NCBI RefSeq assembly: GCF_001507535.1 | Contig: NZ_LQBN01000003.1 | Location: 372,001-436,000, forward strand | Length of the DNA: 64,000 nt | Direction of reading: 5' to 3' | DNA from: Thiomicrospira sp. WB1 | GTDB lineage: Bacteria > Pseudomonadota > Gammaproteobacteria > Thiomicrospirales > Thiomicrospiraceae | In this document: in pieces, positions 27,942 to 38,453 of the stretch | How positions within the stretch are numbered: position 1 is the first letter of the stretch | Layout: every line of letters starts with the position of its first letter | Translations under genes and position numbers: made by a program | Notes under the pieces: model-generated | Told to the model about the DNA's origin: nothing | Database searches by the model: none | What the model saw: only the letters and a program-made list of their open reading frames with translations

Positions 27942-29317
27942 GTATCGCTAAAATATTAGTGGTGGAAGACGACAAAGAGCTGCAGGAAGCACTGGTTGAC
28001 ACACTGGAGCTGAATGAGTTCGAAGTCGAGGCCGTGAGCTCGGCCGAAGATGCCCTGGTGGCGCTGGACGATGAAATTGCCATGGTGTTCAGTGACATTC
28101 GTATGGATGGCATGGACGGCTACGACCTGATGAAGCGGATCCGGGCGATCAAACCTTATTTGCCGGTGGTGCTGATGACGGCGTATGGCACGGTCGAACA
28201 GGCTGTGGACGCGATGAAAGCCGGTGCAGTGGATTACATTTTAAAACCTTTTGAGGCCGATGAGTTGGTGGACAAGGCCAAAGCCTATTTTTACCGCGAT
28301 GCCTCCAGTGATGAAGACTTTGTGGTGGCCGACCCCGCCACGGTTAAGCTGAAGGCCATGGCCAAAAAGGTTGCCGAAAGCGAAGCCACCGTCATGATTA
28401 CAGGCGAGAGCGGGACGGGCAAAGAAGTGCTGGCCCGCTACATTCATAATCAGTCGCCGCGTCGTCAGAAGCCGTTTGTCGCCATCAACTGCGCCGCCAT
28501 TCCCGAAAACATGCTCGAAGCGACCCTGTTCGGTTATGAAAAAGGGGCGTTTACCGGGGCCATGAAAGCCATGCCCGGCAAGTTTGAACAGGCCCATGGC
28601 GGCACACTGTTTTTGGATGAAATCGGGGAAATGCGTGCCGATCTCCAGGCCAAGCTGTTGCGTGTGCTTCAGGAAAAAGAAGTCGAGCGTCTGGGCAGCA
28701 CCAAAACCCAAAAATTGGACGTTCGGGTGCTGAGCGCCTCCAACATCGATATGAAAAAAGCCATTGAGAACGGCGATTTTCGGGAAGATTTGTTTTATCG
28801 TTTGAATGTGTTCCCGATGCGCCTGCCGCCCTTGCGTGAACGCCCGCGTGACATCGCAGCGATCACGGATCGTTTGTTGCAGCGTCATTGCGGTCGGCAG
28901 CGAGTTGAGCCCATGATCGCTGCGCCCGCAATGAAAGCACTGATCGAGTGCCCCTGGCCCGGAAATATCCGAGAGTTGGACAACGTGATTCAACGAGCGC
29001 TGGTGATGATGTCGGGCGATACCATCCATTCCGAAGATCTGATGTTCGACACGTCCGTCAGCGCTGAAGAAGAAAAGAGGGCACCACACGCCGCCGAGAC
29101 GGACCATGACCCTATAGCGAGCACAACTGCCACACGGGACAATGAGCCCGATCGGGAAATTACCGATCTGAAAGAACGCGAAGCGCATATTATTTTAAAA
29201 ACTCTGAAAGCCAACGACGGCCACCGTCAAAAAACCGCCGAGGCTTTAAATATCAGCCCGCGTACGTTACGCTATAAACTGGCCAAATTTAAAGAACAGG
29301 GCTTGGATGTGGTCTGA
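27938..29317 (+). CDS. fleR: FleR-like sigma-54 response regulator
   Basis: 459 residues: receiver domain (1-120, phospho-acceptor D53 in SDIRMDG), AAA+ domain with GESGTGKE and [14 protein letters not shown], and a C-terminal Fis-type HTH ([16 protein letters not shown]). It is phosphorylated by FleS and activates sigma-54 promoters of class III genes; one such promoter lies just downstream, ahead of fliE. A terminator-like palindrome follows the stop by 12 bp. Confidence 0.9.
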   Translation: MSIAKILVVEDDKELQEALVDTLELNEFEVEAVSSAEDALVALDDEIAMVFSDIRMDGMDGYDLMKRIRAIKPYLPVVLMTAYGTVEQAVDAMKAGAVDYILKPFEADELVDKAKAYFYRDASSDEDFVVADPATVKLKAMAKKVAESEATVMITGESGTGKEVLARYIHNQSPRRQKPFVAINCAAIPENMLEATLFGYEKGAFTGAMKAMPGKFEQAHGGTLFLDEIGEMRADLQAKLLRVLQEKEVERLGSTKTQKLDVRVLSASNIDMKKAIENGDFREDLFYRLNVFPMRLPPLRERPRDIAAITDRLLQRHCGRQRVEPMIAAPAMKALIECPWPGNIRELDNVIQRALVMMSGDTIHSEDLMFDTSVSAEEEKRAPHAAETDHDPIASTTATRDNEPDREITDLKEREAHIILKTLKANDGHRQKTAEALNISPRTLRYKLAKFKEQGLDVV

Positions 29318-29329
29318 TGTCGTCGGCAT

Positions 29330-29359
29330 GCCTTTTTAACCAGGCCTGGTTAAAAAGGC
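29330..29359 (+). terminator. Perfect 30-bp palindrome after fleR
   Basis: GCCTTTTTA, ACCAGGCCTGGT, TAAAAAGGC: perfect palindrome, same core as those after flagellins 1 and 4 but with different bases next to the core. Confidence 0.65.
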
Positions 29360-29376
29360 TCTTGAGCGATCAGTGA

Positions 29377-29392
29377 TGGCACTGAATTTGCT
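29377..29392 (+). promoter_or_regulatory. Sigma-54 promoter upstream of fliE
   Basis: TGGCAC, five bases, TTGCT: both the -24 GG and the -12 GC are present at the right spacing. It lies about 130 bp before fliE and after the fleR terminator, and probably drives the fliE-to-fliN unit under FleR or the FleQ-like activator. Confidence 0.82.
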
Positions 29393-29522
29393 AGTAAAAC
29401 GCAATCAAAAAGGGCGCTGCCAGGCCCCTGAAACGTTGGCTCAGGCTGGCTGAAACCAACAAACACAGGCCCTGTGTTTAGGGGCCTGACACGCTAACCG
29501 GGTTAAAAAAGGTAACGGATTA

Positions 29523-29864
29523 ATGACAAATTCCGTCGACACGCAAAGCTTGATGTTGCAGATGCGCTCGCTCGCAGCCGAAGCCGCTTCACAGAACAAA
29601 CCGACCCAGGTCGCGGCTGAGCCGACCAAGGGGATTGAAGCGGCGGAAAGTTTTTCCGATTTGATGAACCAGTCCATCAATGCGGTGGCGCGTGAAAGCA
29701 ACAAATCCGGTGACATGAAAAAGGCGTTTGAACGCGGTGAGGACATTGAACTGACCGAAGTCATGTTGCAAGCTCAAAAAGCCAGTTTGTCATTTGAGGC
29801 CATGAAAGAAGTGCGCAATAAGCTGGTGGAAGCATACAAAGACATCAAGAACATGCCGATTTAA
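29523..29864 (+). CDS. fliE: FliE hook-basal body protein
   Basis: 113 residues. The C-terminal half has the conserved FliE pattern ([30 protein letters not shown] in family form), joining the MS ring to the rod. First gene of the basal-body run, with the sigma-54 promoter upstream. Confidence 0.92.
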   Translation: MTNSVDTQSLMLQMRSLAAEAASQNKPTQVAAEPTKGIEAAESFSDLMNQSINAVARESNKSGDMKKAFERGEDIELTEVMLQAQKASLSFEAMKEVRNKLVEAYKDIKNMPI

Positions 29865-29984
29865 TTGGCCATTTGGACTGAGCGGCCTCAAACCGGCAAG
29901 CTCATTGAATAACATGCCTGTTTTCGGCACATAATCGAGTCATCGGTTGGTGCTGATTGACTTGACTGAGAGACGAACAACTAC

Positions 29985-31673
29985 ATGGCAGAACAACCCA
30001 CACTGGACCAAAGCGTTTCACCTGAAAAGAACACCAGTGCGTCCGCGTTGTTTCGAAATCTGACGTCTCTGCCGGTCGCCAAGCAGGTCAGTCTGGTCAT
30101 TGCACTGGCTGCGACACTGGCGCTGGGGATCGGCATTGTCATGTGGTCACAGACCACAAATTACGCCCTTCTGTTTGCCAACATGGAACCCCAGGATCTG
30201 TCGGAAGTGATGCAGAACCTGGATGCTCAGCAAATTCCCTATGAAATCAATGAAGCCACAGGCGCCTTGATGGTGCCGGAAGACCGGGTGCACAAACTGC
30301 GTCTGAACCTGGCGGCCGAAGGCTACCCCAAACAAGCCCCGAGCGGCTACCAGATTCTCGACATCGACCAGGGCTTTGGCATTTCTCAATTTCGGGAAAC
30401 CAAACGCTACCAGCGAGCGATTGAAGGGGAGTTGGCCAAGTCGGTTTCCAGCATCAATTCGGTTGAATCCGCCCGGGTTCTGATTGGTATGCCGCAAAAA
30501 ACGGTGTTTGTGCGCAAGCAAAAGGAACCCACGGCGTCGGTGACGGTCAAGCTTCATTCCGGGCGCTCATTGAGTGATGAGCAGGTCAGCGCCATCGTGT
30601 ACTTGGTCTCTTCCAGCGTGCCGAATATGAAACCGGACGGGGTGACGGTGGTCGATCAAAACGGCAACCTGCTTACCCAGGACGACAACTCGGGCATGAT
30701 GAACGTCAGCCTGAAACAGCTTGAATACACACGTCAGGTCGAAAACACGCTGTCTGATCGGATTGTTCGGCTTCTGGCACCTGTGGCAGGTGGCCTGCAT
30801 AAGGTTCGGGCACAAGTGACGGCCGAGTTGGACTTTACCCAGCAGGAACAAACCCGTGAGAATTATGAACCCGATCCGGATGCGGTGCGATCCGAGCAGG
30901 CCATTCGTGAAATCAACCGAGAGAATGGCCCGGCTGGTATTCCGGGTGCCTTAACCAACCAGCCACCTCGTGCGGGGATAGCGCCTGAGGAAGGCTATGA
31001 TCCGGGGCAGGACCCCAACCTGAAAAATTCCAAGGAAAAAACCACCAAAAACTATGAGATTGACCGCACCGTCAGTCACATCAAAAATTCGGTGGGAAGC
31101 ATTCGTCGTCTATCTGTGGCGGTGGTGATCGATGATAAGGTCACGGTCGCCGACAACGGCGACATCACGCGCACGCCCTACACGCAGGAAGAAATCGATC
31201 GCTATCGCTCGCTGGTGAGTGATGCCACAGGTCTTGATCCGGCGCGGGGCGACACGCTCAGCATTGTGAATGCGTCGTTTGTTGAAGAGAAAACCGACGA
31301 TTATGAACCGCCACCGATCTGGGAAGAATCCTGGTTCTGGACGCTGGTCAAACAAGTTCTGGCCGGGCTGGCTGTGTTGATCATTATCTTTGGTGTCATC
31401 CGCCCGATGATCCGAGACCTGAGCAAGCATGAAGAGATCAAGCTGGAATACCCGGAAGATGTGGATGAAGAAGAGGAAGAACTGGAAAACGCCGAGGAAA
31501 TCTCCAAAGCGCTTGAGCAGATGAACGAAGACGTCGAGCAGCAGGCGGAAGAGGACGATGAAACCTCAGAGCAGGACAAGGAAACGCTTGAGAAAGTCAA
31601 AGCGCTGGTGTCCGCCGATCCGAAGCTGGCGTCCCACATCATCAAACAATGGATGGCAAAAGACAAGAAGTAG
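29985..31673 (+). CDS. fliF: FliF MS-ring protein
   Basis: 562 residues with an N-terminal membrane segment (about 35-55), RBM/secretin-like domains, and a second membrane segment near 450-470 (VLAGLAVLIIIFGVIRP). The acidic cytoplasmic tail (EDVDEEEEELEN) contacts FliG. Signature GLLFANMEPQDL-like start of the first domain is visible (ALLFANMEPQDLSEV). It ends 3 bp before fliG. Confidence 0.95.
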   Translation: MAEQPTLDQSVSPEKNTSASALFRNLTSLPVAKQVSLVIALAATLALGIGIVMWSQTTNYALLFANMEPQDLSEVMQNLDAQQIPYEINEATGALMVPEDRVHKLRLNLAAEGYPKQAPSGYQILDIDQGFGISQFRETKRYQRAIEGELAKSVSSINSVESARVLIGMPQKTVFVRKQKEPTASVTVKLHSGRSLSDEQVSAIVYLVSSSVPNMKPDGVTVVDQNGNLLTQDDNSGMMNVSLKQLEYTRQVENTLSDRIVRLLAPVAGGLHKVRAQVTAELDFTQQEQTRENYEPDPDAVRSEQAIREINRENGPAGIPGALTNQPPRAGIAPEEGYDPGQDPNLKNSKEKTTKNYEIDRTVSHIKNSVGSIRRLSVAVVIDDKVTVADNGDITRTPYTQEEIDRYRSLVSDATGLDPARGDTLSIVNASFVEEKTDDYEPPPIWEESWFWTLVKQVLAGLAVLIIIFGVIRPMIRDLSKHEEIKLEYPEDVDEEEEELENAEEISKALEQMNEDVEQQAEEDDETSEQDKETLEKVKALVSADPKLASHIIKQWMAKDKK

Positions 31674-31676
31674 CAT

Positions 31677-32693
31677 ATGGCCAAGAGTGAAATCGAAGAA
31701 ATTCAGGGCGAAATGACCGGTTTGGAGAAAACCTCCATTCTGTTGCTGGCGCTGGGCAAAGAAACCGCTTCCAAGGTGTTGTCGCATTTGAATCCGCGTG
31801 AAGTGCAACAGATCGGGACCGCCATGACCGGGGTCTCGGAAGTGACACGCAACCAGATGCACGCGGTGCTGGATGGGTTTCTGAGTGAGCTGGGCGACGA
31901 CGCGCTGGGCATTAATCCGACCGAGTATGCGCAATCCCTGATGGTGGATGCGTTGGGTGAAGGCGGCGGCGGCCTGATGGACGCGGCCATGCTTGGTGAT
32001 CAGGTCAAAGGCTTGGAAGCGCTTAAATGGATGCACCCAGCGACCATTTCCAATATGCTGCGCAATGAGCACCCGCAGGTCGTGGCAATCGTCCTGTCGT
32101 ATTTTGAACCCGATCTGGCGGCGGAAATTCTTGCCGGCATTCCGGAGCGCTTTCAGTCGGAAGTCATTTACCGGATTGCGACCTTGACCACCATTCAGCC
32201 GCGCGCCCTGTTCGATTTGAACGATGTGCTGGAACATGCCTCCAGTGATGGCGAAGGTGGCAAACTGGCCACCATCGGAGGGGAGAAGCGCGCGGCCGAA
32301 ATCCTCAACATGGTTGGCGGCGGTGTTGATACCCGAGTGTTGGAAGACATTTCGGTTGAGCACGACGACATCGCCAAAGCGATTCAGGACAAAATGTTTG
32401 TCTTTGAGGACATCAGTGGTATTGAGCCGCGAGGCATTCAGACCATACTGGGTGAAGTGCCCAATGATGTGCTTAAAGTGGCCCTCAAAGGCGCGGACGA
32501 TGACATGAAAGAGCTGTTCCTGTCTAATATGTCCAAACGTCAGGCCGAGATGCTGAAAGAGGAACTGGAAATGTCCGGTCCGGTCAAACTCAGCGACGTC
32601 GAAGACGCCCAGCGTACGATTGTTCAGACGGTGCGCCGTCTGGCCGACGAAGAGAAGGTTATGATGCCTGGCGGGGCCGAAGAATTTGTCTAA
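31677..32693 (+). CDS. fliG: FliG rotor/switch protein
   Basis: 338 residues. N-terminal FliF-binding part, the central MHPATISN and EHPQ motifs, and a C-terminal torque helix with LKGADDDMKELFLSNMSKR. The charged residues that face MotA are in that helix. Overlaps nothing; fliH follows with its Shine-Dalgarno immediately after the stop. Confidence 0.95.
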   Translation: MAKSEIEEIQGEMTGLEKTSILLLALGKETASKVLSHLNPREVQQIGTAMTGVSEVTRNQMHAVLDGFLSELGDDALGINPTEYAQSLMVDALGEGGGGLMDAAMLGDQVKGLEALKWMHPATISNMLRNEHPQVVAIVLSYFEPDLAAEILAGIPERFQSEVIYRIATLTTIQPRALFDLNDVLEHASSDGEGGKLATIGGEKRAAEILNMVGGGVDTRVLEDISVEHDDIAKAIQDKMFVFEDISGIEPRGIQTILGEVPNDVLKVALKGADDDMKELFLSNMSKRQAEMLKEELEMSGPVKLSDVEDAQRTIVQTVRRLADEEKVMMPGGAEEFV

Positions 32694-32705
32694 AGGAGGT
32701 CGCCC

Positions 32706-33533
32706 TTGGTTATGAACAAGCAAGGGGTGGACGTCACTCCGGAAAGCCCCAAGGATGAAAACCTGCCTGTTGCAACCGTATTGCCTGCGGAAGAAGTACC
32801 TGAACCTGACATCAAAGCCTGGCAGTTTACTGACTTTGAGCAGGAGGCGCAGCAACAGGCCAAAGAGCACAAAGTCGAAGTCACCCAGCAGTTGCGTCGG
32901 GAAATCGAGCCGCGGATCCGAAAGGAAACGCAGCTTCTGAAAAAAGAGGCGTATGATTCGGCCAAAAAAGAAGGCTACGACGCCGGGTTCGAACAAGGCC
33001 AGCAGGAAGGGCGTCAACAGGCGTTCGATCAGGCCAAACAGGAAGCCGATGCCGCTCTGGCACCCAAAGTTGAGTCGCTTTCGACTTTGCTGGAAACCAT
33101 GGCCGCTCCGTATCAGTCGCTTTCGAATCAGGTCTTTGAAACCCTGGCTGATTTGTCCATTGAGCTTGCCTCGCGTCTCGTGGCGCTGGAAGTGGATCAA
33201 CACCAGGCCTGGTTAAAACAGGCCATCGAAGAGGCGGTGGCTCAGCTCCCGGAAGACGATGCCCGCATTGAAGTTCATCTCAACCCCCAAGATTATGACA
33301 CCGTGGCCGAGCAGGTTGACCTGAGCACTCGCAATTGGACCCTCAAATCGGTGGAGCGGATTGAGCCGGGCACTTGTGAAGTCAAGCAAAACAATTCCAT
33401 TGTGGTCAATGATTGGCGTACGCGCCTTGAGCAACTGCTCGGTGATACCCAGGCGCTGGCAGCGCAACTGGCTGGCCACAAAAATTCTGAATCCGTCCAA
33501 GACGCCGCCTCCGAGGATCGGGGCGCATCATGA
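32706..33533 (+). CDS. fliH: FliH export-ATPase regulator
   Basis: 275 residues from the TTG at 32706, which lies five bases after AAGGAGGT; an ATG at 32712 is the alternative. The middle holds a long charged Glu/Gln/Lys-rich helix with glycine-containing repeats (EGYDAGFEQGQQEGRQQAF), typical of FliH, followed by the conserved C-terminal domain. It holds FliI at the export gate. A palindrome copy lies at 33202-33213 in a different reading phase (HQAWLK). Its stop overlaps fliI. Confidence 0.9.
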   Translation: MVMNKQGVDVTPESPKDENLPVATVLPAEEVPEPDIKAWQFTDFEQEAQQQAKEHKVEVTQQLRREIEPRIRKETQLLKKEAYDSAKKEGYDAGFEQGQQEGRQQAFDQAKQEADAALAPKVESLSTLLETMAAPYQSLSNQVFETLADLSIELASRLVALEVDQHQAWLKQAIEEAVAQLPEDDARIEVHLNPQDYDTVAEQVDLSTRNWTLKSVERIEPGTCEVKQNNSIVVNDWRTRLEQLLGDTQALAAQLAGHKNSESVQDAASEDRGAS

Positions 33534-34870
33534 ATGCCGATCACCTCAATCAAGCCCTCCTGAACAAAACAACCCAGCTGCGTGAACGTTTGCCTGACAA
33601 AAAGCCCTTGGCGATCCAGGGTAAGCTGGTGCGTATGGTCGGCATGACGCTGGAAGTAGTCGGCACTTATGCCCCGGTTGGCGCCCGCTGTCGTATACTG
33701 CCCAAAAATCAGGAACCGGTCGAAGCAGAAGTCATCGGGTTTTACAACGATAAGCTTTATCTGATGCCCATTGGCAAAGTACATGGCATTGAGCCCAATG
33801 CCACGGTGATGCCTCTGTCTGGCGGGGTGAAAGTGGGCGTGTCCAATGCCCTCTTAGGACGAGTGATCGATGGTGCAGGCAATGCTCTGGATGGCAAAGG
33901 GCCCGTGCACTATGATGAATATGTCTCGCTCAACGGTGAAAAAATCAACCCGTTGCACCGTGCGCCGATTGACACCCCTTTGGATGTGGGCATTAAGGCC
34001 ATCAATGGATTGTTGACTTTGGGGCGCGGTCAGCGGGTTGGACTCTTGGCAGGCACAGGCGTGGGTAAAAGTGTGTTGCTGGGGATGATGACCCGCTTTA
34101 CCGAAGCGGAAATCGTGGTGGTCGGTCTGGTCGGCGAACGAGGCCGGGAAGTGAACGATTTCGTGCGCAACAATCTGGGGGAAGAAGGGCTTGCTCGCTC
34201 GGTGGTGGTGGCCACCCCGGCAGATGACCCGCCATTGATGCGCTTGCATGGCGCCATGCTTGCCACATCCATTGCAGAGTATTTCCGTGATCAGGGCAAG
34301 AATGTTCTCTTGTTGATGGATTCTCTGACTCGTTTCGCTCAGGCCCAGCGAGAGATTGCGCTGGCCGTGGGCGAGCCGCCTGCAAGCAAAGGCTATCCGC
34401 CGTCGGTCTTTGCCAAGTTGCCGCAATTGGTGGAACGGGCGGGCAACGGCACTCGTGAGGCCGGGTCGATTACCGCCATCTATACCGTTTTGGCTGAGGG
34501 GGATGACCAAAATGATCCGGTGGTCGATTCGGCACGTGGCGTTTTGGATGGTCACATTCTGTTGTCCCGTCAAATTGCCGATGCGGGGCGCTACCCGGCG
34601 ATTGATGTGGAATCTTCCATCAGTCGGGTCATGATTGATGTGGTGTCGGAAAAACAAACGCGTCTGGCGCGTCGCTTCAAACAGGTGTATGCCACCTACC
34701 AACAAAATCAGGACCTGATTAATGTGGGGGCGTATCGAAAAGGTTCCGATGCCAGCATTGATGAGGCGATCAATCGTTATCCGCGTTTGACTGAATTTTT
34801 GTCCCAGCCGATGAATCAGCCCTTTGATTTGGACAGCAGTCTTAAGGCACTGGAAAAAGCCGTCCGATGA
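33530..34870 (+). CDS. fliI: FliI flagellar export ATPase
   Basis: 446 residues, F1-beta-like. Walker A is GTGVGKSVLLG, and the family signature PPASKGYPPSVFAKLPQLVE is in the C-terminal half (seen as PPASKGYPPSV). It powers or primes flagellar protein export. Overlaps fliH by 4 bp and is followed 20 bp later by fliJ. Confidence 0.95.
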   Translation: MNADHLNQALLNKTTQLRERLPDKKPLAIQGKLVRMVGMTLEVVGTYAPVGARCRILPKNQEPVEAEVIGFYNDKLYLMPIGKVHGIEPNATVMPLSGGVKVGVSNALLGRVIDGAGNALDGKGPVHYDEYVSLNGEKINPLHRAPIDTPLDVGIKAINGLLTLGRGQRVGLLAGTGVGKSVLLGMMTRFTEAEIVVVGLVGERGREVNDFVRNNLGEEGLARSVVVATPADDPPLMRLHGAMLATSIAEYFRDQGKNVLLLMDSLTRFAQAQREIALAVGEPPASKGYPPSVFAKLPQLVERAGNGTREAGSITAIYTVLAEGDDQNDPVVDSARGVLDGHILLSRQIADAGRYPAIDVESSISRVMIDVVSEKQTRLARRFKQVYATYQQNQDLINVGAYRKGSDASIDEAINRYPRLTEFLSQPMNQPFDLDSSLKALEKAVR

Positions 34871-34890
34871 GGACGGCAATGGACGCGTAA

Positions 34891-35334
34891 ATGGCAAATG
34901 ATCGCATTGAACGCATTCGCATGCTGGTTGAACTGGCAGAAAAAGAGCTTGAAACCGCCCAAAGCTATCTGGCCGCACAGGAACAGACCTATCATCAGCA
35001 TAAAGAACAACTGGATTCCCTGACTGACTATCAGAAAGGCTATCTGGAAGCCTTGAGTCGCCCCTCGGACACCAACACCACACAAATTCATACCAATCAA
35101 GCGTTTTTGACCAAAGTCAACGAAGCCATTGTGACGCAGCGTCACCAAGTGGCGGCACTGGAAGATTCGCGCGAAGAAGCCCGTCAACACTGGATTCAAA
35201 AGCGAGCGCATCATCAAGCACTGAATCGACTGTTGGAAAAACTCGAAAAGAACGAAACCCGCCGCCTAGATAAACAGGAACAGAAAATGCTGGATGAATT
35301 GGCGTCGCAGGCGGGCAGTCGACGCCTCTTTTAG
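34891..35334 (+). CDS. fliJ: FliJ export chaperone
   Basis: 147 residues, almost entirely a Glu/Gln/Leu/Lys-rich coiled coil, as in FliJ. Position directly after fliI and length fit. It acts as the central stalk in the FliI hexamer and escorts chaperones. Confidence 0.85.
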   Translation: MANDRIERIRMLVELAEKELETAQSYLAAQEQTYHQHKEQLDSLTDYQKGYLEALSRPSDTNTTQIHTNQAFLTKVNEAIVTQRHQVAALEDSREEARQHWIQKRAHHQALNRLLEKLEKNETRRLDKQEQKMLDELASQAGSRRLF

Positions 35335-35500
35335 ATCCTCCGCATTACTCATACCCCAGAAAAATCAATGAGTTTAAATGCTGCCCGGCCAAAGTTGGCT
35401 TGTATGTTGCTAAATCATTTCCACACAAGGGTTCTGCGTCGATTGGATTCACCCTCCAAACGGGCAGAAAAGCTAGAAAATCGCGTATGGAACTGACACG

Positions 35501-37363
35501 ATGATGGAAAAAACAACGCTTAACAATCTGCTGGTCAGTGCTCAAGGAGCGGATAAAACCGATTCGCGGCAATCTTTGCCGAAAGGCGCATCCGGTTTTG
35601 CGGCTCTGATGAACCGTCTGGCAGAGACGTCTGATTTGGAGATGTCGGACATCAAAAAAGGGCAATGGTTGCAGGCGCTCAAAGGCGAAGCGTCTTTATC
35701 CGACATCGGGCTGGACAAAGAGGCCTTGTCTCAACTTGATTTAAACATGGATGAGTTGCTCAGTGATGACATGGCTCAAAATCTTCAAGCCGTGTTACAG
35801 CAGATCGAGCATAAAATGCCGGGTGTGTCGTTCAAAGAGGCGCTTTCCGAACTGGATTTGGATGCAGAAACGCGTGATTGGTTGACGTCGTTGAATGACA
35901 CCTTAGCCCAGTTGAATCTACCAGGCCTGATGCCAGCCTCTCAGGAGGAGGTCGGGAGAACGCCCTCGTTAGAGAGCGAGACGCCAGAAGCCGCCATCGA
36001 AAAAGTGCTTGAAAAGCTTCAAGCGTTGTTGGAGAACACCTCTCAGCATGGCAAGGCGGATCCCAGTGCCAAAGATCACCCAATAGAAAATGATTCGAAT
36101 GGGCAGCTCCGTTCACTAACGCAATCGCTTGAAAAGGCGATGGAAGCCATTGAACAAGTATTACAAAAGATTGAGGGGCAAAGCGCTGCGTCACCAAATA
36201 AAGGTGAAGGCGTTCAAGTTGATACAGAAAAGGCCAAACCTGGGATCGTGGCGTTGCAAAAACTGGCGGACAAACTGGAACAGCTGGCGCAGGTGGTGAA
36301 GTCGGCGCAATCCGGAGAAGCCAGTCAGGCCACAACAAGCAATGCATCGTCGGAAAAACCTTTGCAGGTTTTGGCAGAACGCCTGGCTGCCTTGACGGGC
36401 ACGACGGACGGACGGAACTCAGCCGCTCAGTCGGCAGAGGCGCGAGGAACAAATGCCGAGCGTGACCGAGCCTCTAGCATTAATGGCGTTAACCCGAGTC
36501 AATTAAACTCAGACACCAAATTGAATGAAGAAGCGGCCAAACGTCGACAGGAAACGGAGGCCAAACCGACCTTTAAAGTCGATGGCCGTGACATGAAGGT
36601 GGAAACCACACGTTGGGCGGAAGCCAAAACCGAACTGAAGCAAGAGTTGCGCGCAGAGATGCAGCAAGCCGGTTCATCTGGTAGCGGTCAGAGCGGTGGC
36701 CAGTCAGGCCAAAATCATCAGTCCATGGCCCAGCAGCTGGCACAGCAGCAATGGCAGCAAAACCAGCAGCAGCGTCAGCTTGCTCAATGGCAACAGCAGG
36801 CCACCAAAATGGCGAATGAGGGGGCCGTGACGGAAGAGCAGAAAGCCGAACGCGTTGAAAAACTGTTGGGCAGCTTGGGTATGGACAGCAAAAACGGTCT
36901 GCCCGCTCAACTGCAGACTCTGTCACAGCCCAGCCGAAGCCCCAACTGGAGCCAGGCACTGGGTCATCGTGTTTTGTACATGGCCAACCATAAGCTGCAG
37001 GAAGCAAAAATTACGCTGAACCCCGAAAAACTGGGGTCCATTCAAGTGAAATTGAATGTGGACAAAGATCAAATGGTCCATGTGTCCATGGTCACACAAC
37101 AGGGGACAACCCGGGAAGCCATTGAACAGGCGATGCCGAAGTTGAAAGAAATGCTTGAAAACGCTGGCATGAAATTTGGTTCGATGGATGTGGCGGATGA
37201 ACGTCAGCCAGCCTCGGAAGGCAAAGCCGATCAGGAATCACCTGACCAGCATGGTTTGGCGCATTCATCCGGTGCAATGAGTGATGGCGTCGACGAGGAT
37301 AATCCGGCCTCGGCGCAATCAATATTAGCCGCTTCCAATAATTTAGTAGACTATTACGCTTAA
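35501..37363 (+). CDS. fliK: FliK hook-length control protein
   Basis: 620 residues. A long, low-complexity N-terminal ruler rich in Gln, Ser, Ala and Glu (including a Gln-rich run near 410-440) leads to the conserved Flg_hook domain (about 480-570; LNPEKLGSIQVKLNVD). It measures hook length and switches export specificity. The 166 bp before it hold no gene. An ATG three bases later is equally possible as start. A degenerate palindrome copy sits at 35920-35930. Confidence 0.9.
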   Translation: MMEKTTLNNLLVSAQGADKTDSRQSLPKGASGFAALMNRLAETSDLEMSDIKKGQWLQALKGEASLSDIGLDKEALSQLDLNMDELLSDDMAQNLQAVLQQIEHKMPGVSFKEALSELDLDAETRDWLTSLNDTLAQLNLPGLMPASQEEVGRTPSLESETPEAAIEKVLEKLQALLENTSQHGKADPSAKDHPIENDSNGQLRSLTQSLEKAMEAIEQVLQKIEGQSAASPNKGEGVQVDTEKAKPGIVALQKLADKLEQLAQVVKSAQSGEASQATTSNASSEKPLQVLAERLAALTGTTDGRNSAAQSAEARGTNAERDRASSINGVNPSQLNSDTKLNEEAAKRRQETEAKPTFKVDGRDMKVETTRWAEAKTELKQELRAEMQQAGSSGSGQSGGQSGQNHQSMAQQLAQQQWQQNQQQRQLAQWQQQATKMANEGAVTEEQKAERVEKLLGSLGMDSKNGLPAQLQTLSQPSRSPNWSQALGHRVLYMANHKLQEAKITLNPEKLGSIQVKLNVDKDQMVHVSMVTQQGTTREAIEQAMPKLKEMLENAGMKFGSMDVADERQPASEGKADQESPDQHGLAHSSGAMSDGVDEDNPASAQSILAASNNLVDYYA

Positions 37364-37381
37364 CTTAGTAAAGGATCCTGC

Positions 37382-38386
37382 ATGAGAATCGCAACGCAAC
37401 TTTTGCCACTATTTGGATTGCTTGGTCTGGCAGCCCCAAGCTACGCGTCTTCGATTGCCGGTCTGCCGACCACGGGGGTCGTCCTGATTGCCCTGGGCGT
37501 TGGCGGCGTGGTCGCAGGTGCATTGGTTTATTTGCTGTGGTGCAATAAGTCAGGGGCCTGTGAGCAAAGTCAGTTGAATGCGGCTTTGAAAGAAAAATTG
37601 GACGCAGGCGATTATTCGCCCACGTTTCGAGCGGAAGGCACCGATCCCAAAGTCATTAAAACCTTGAACCGTTTGTTCGAACAGATGGACTCGGCCTTAA
37701 GCGAAAAAGCCTCTGAAGTGGAATCAGCCAATCAGCAGGCGTTGTCGCTACAGGAAGAGGTGGCTCAGTTGAATGATCGACTGACTGAACAGAGCAGCTT
37801 TTCAAATGAAGATGCCGCTTTGCCTGAGCCGTCTTACGGGTTTGATAACACCGAGCTGGTTTCGCTTTCTGAGCAGCTCTCTGGTGTGGTTGACCGCATG
37901 AGCCAGGGCACCGACGAAGGCATGTCCTCGGTCGAGAGTGTGATTTCAGAAGTGTCGGGCTTGACCGACGAGGTCACGCATGCCTCCAGTGTGATCAAAA
38001 AACTGGAAGAGGACAGCAGCAACATCGGCACCGTTCTGGTTTTGATTCGAGACATTGCCGAACAGACTAACTTGCTGGCTTTGAATGCGGCCATTGAAGC
38101 GGCGCGTGCCGGTGAGCATGGTCGTGGTTTTGCGGTGGTGGCGGATGAAGTTCGTGTACTGGCTGGCAAAACGCAACAGGCAACGACTGAAATTCAAACC
38201 ATTATTGAAGAACTTCAGGGGCGTGCGCAGAACGCCGTGGAAGTGATGGAAAACGGACAGGAGCGCGTGGAGACGACTCAGAGCCAGGCGGGCAAAGTGA
38301 ATGAGTTTTTGCATGATATTGAAGCCAATCTGGCAGAGTTGAAGTCCGCGCAAAAAGCGCTGTCTCAAGCGGTTGAACAGGCCTGA
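37382..38386 (+). CDS. Methyl-accepting signalling protein without a ligand domain
   Basis: 334 residues. A signal-like first segment (5-24) and a second hydrophobic segment (30-52) anchor it, and the loop between them is too short for a sensor domain. A coiled coil leads to the MCP signalling tip, [20 protein letters not shown] and [10 protein letters not shown]. It lies between fliK and motA, unusual for a chemoreceptor gene, so it may sense something intracellular or associate with the stator. No methylation-helix analysis was possible here. Confidence 0.8.
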   Translation: MRIATQLLPLFGLLGLAAPSYASSIAGLPTTGVVLIALGVGGVVAGALVYLLWCNKSGACEQSQLNAALKEKLDAGDYSPTFRAEGTDPKVIKTLNRLFEQMDSALSEKASEVESANQQALSLQEEVAQLNDRLTEQSSFSNEDAALPEPSYGFDNTELVSLSEQLSGVVDRMSQGTDEGMSSVESVISEVSGLTDEVTHASSVIKKLEEDSSNIGTVLVLIRDIAEQTNLLALNAAIEAARAGEHGRGFAVVADEVRVLAGKTQQATTEIQTIIEELQGRAQNAVEVMENGQERVETTQSQAGKVNEFLHDIEANLAELKSAQKALSQAVEQA

Positions 38387-38453
38387 GCCCGCTCTGAAAC
38401 AGGGATGGGTGCAAACCAAAACGTGTGGTAAAAAATAACAATAAGGTTCAATT

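Noticed and set aside
29338-29351. ACCAGGCCTGGT as an operator of FleR
   Set aside because: The same core occurs inside unrelated genes and in simple terminators, so it is not specific to FleR targets.
31566-33203. Long minus-strand open frame (545 codons) opposite fliF, fliG and fliH
   Set aside because: It lies on the opposite strand of well-supported genes, has no domain and a His/Arg/Phe-rich composition typical of reverse frames.
33854-35083. Minus-strand open frame opposite fliI and fliJ
   Set aside because: Same reason: shadow of the coding strand with no family resemblance.
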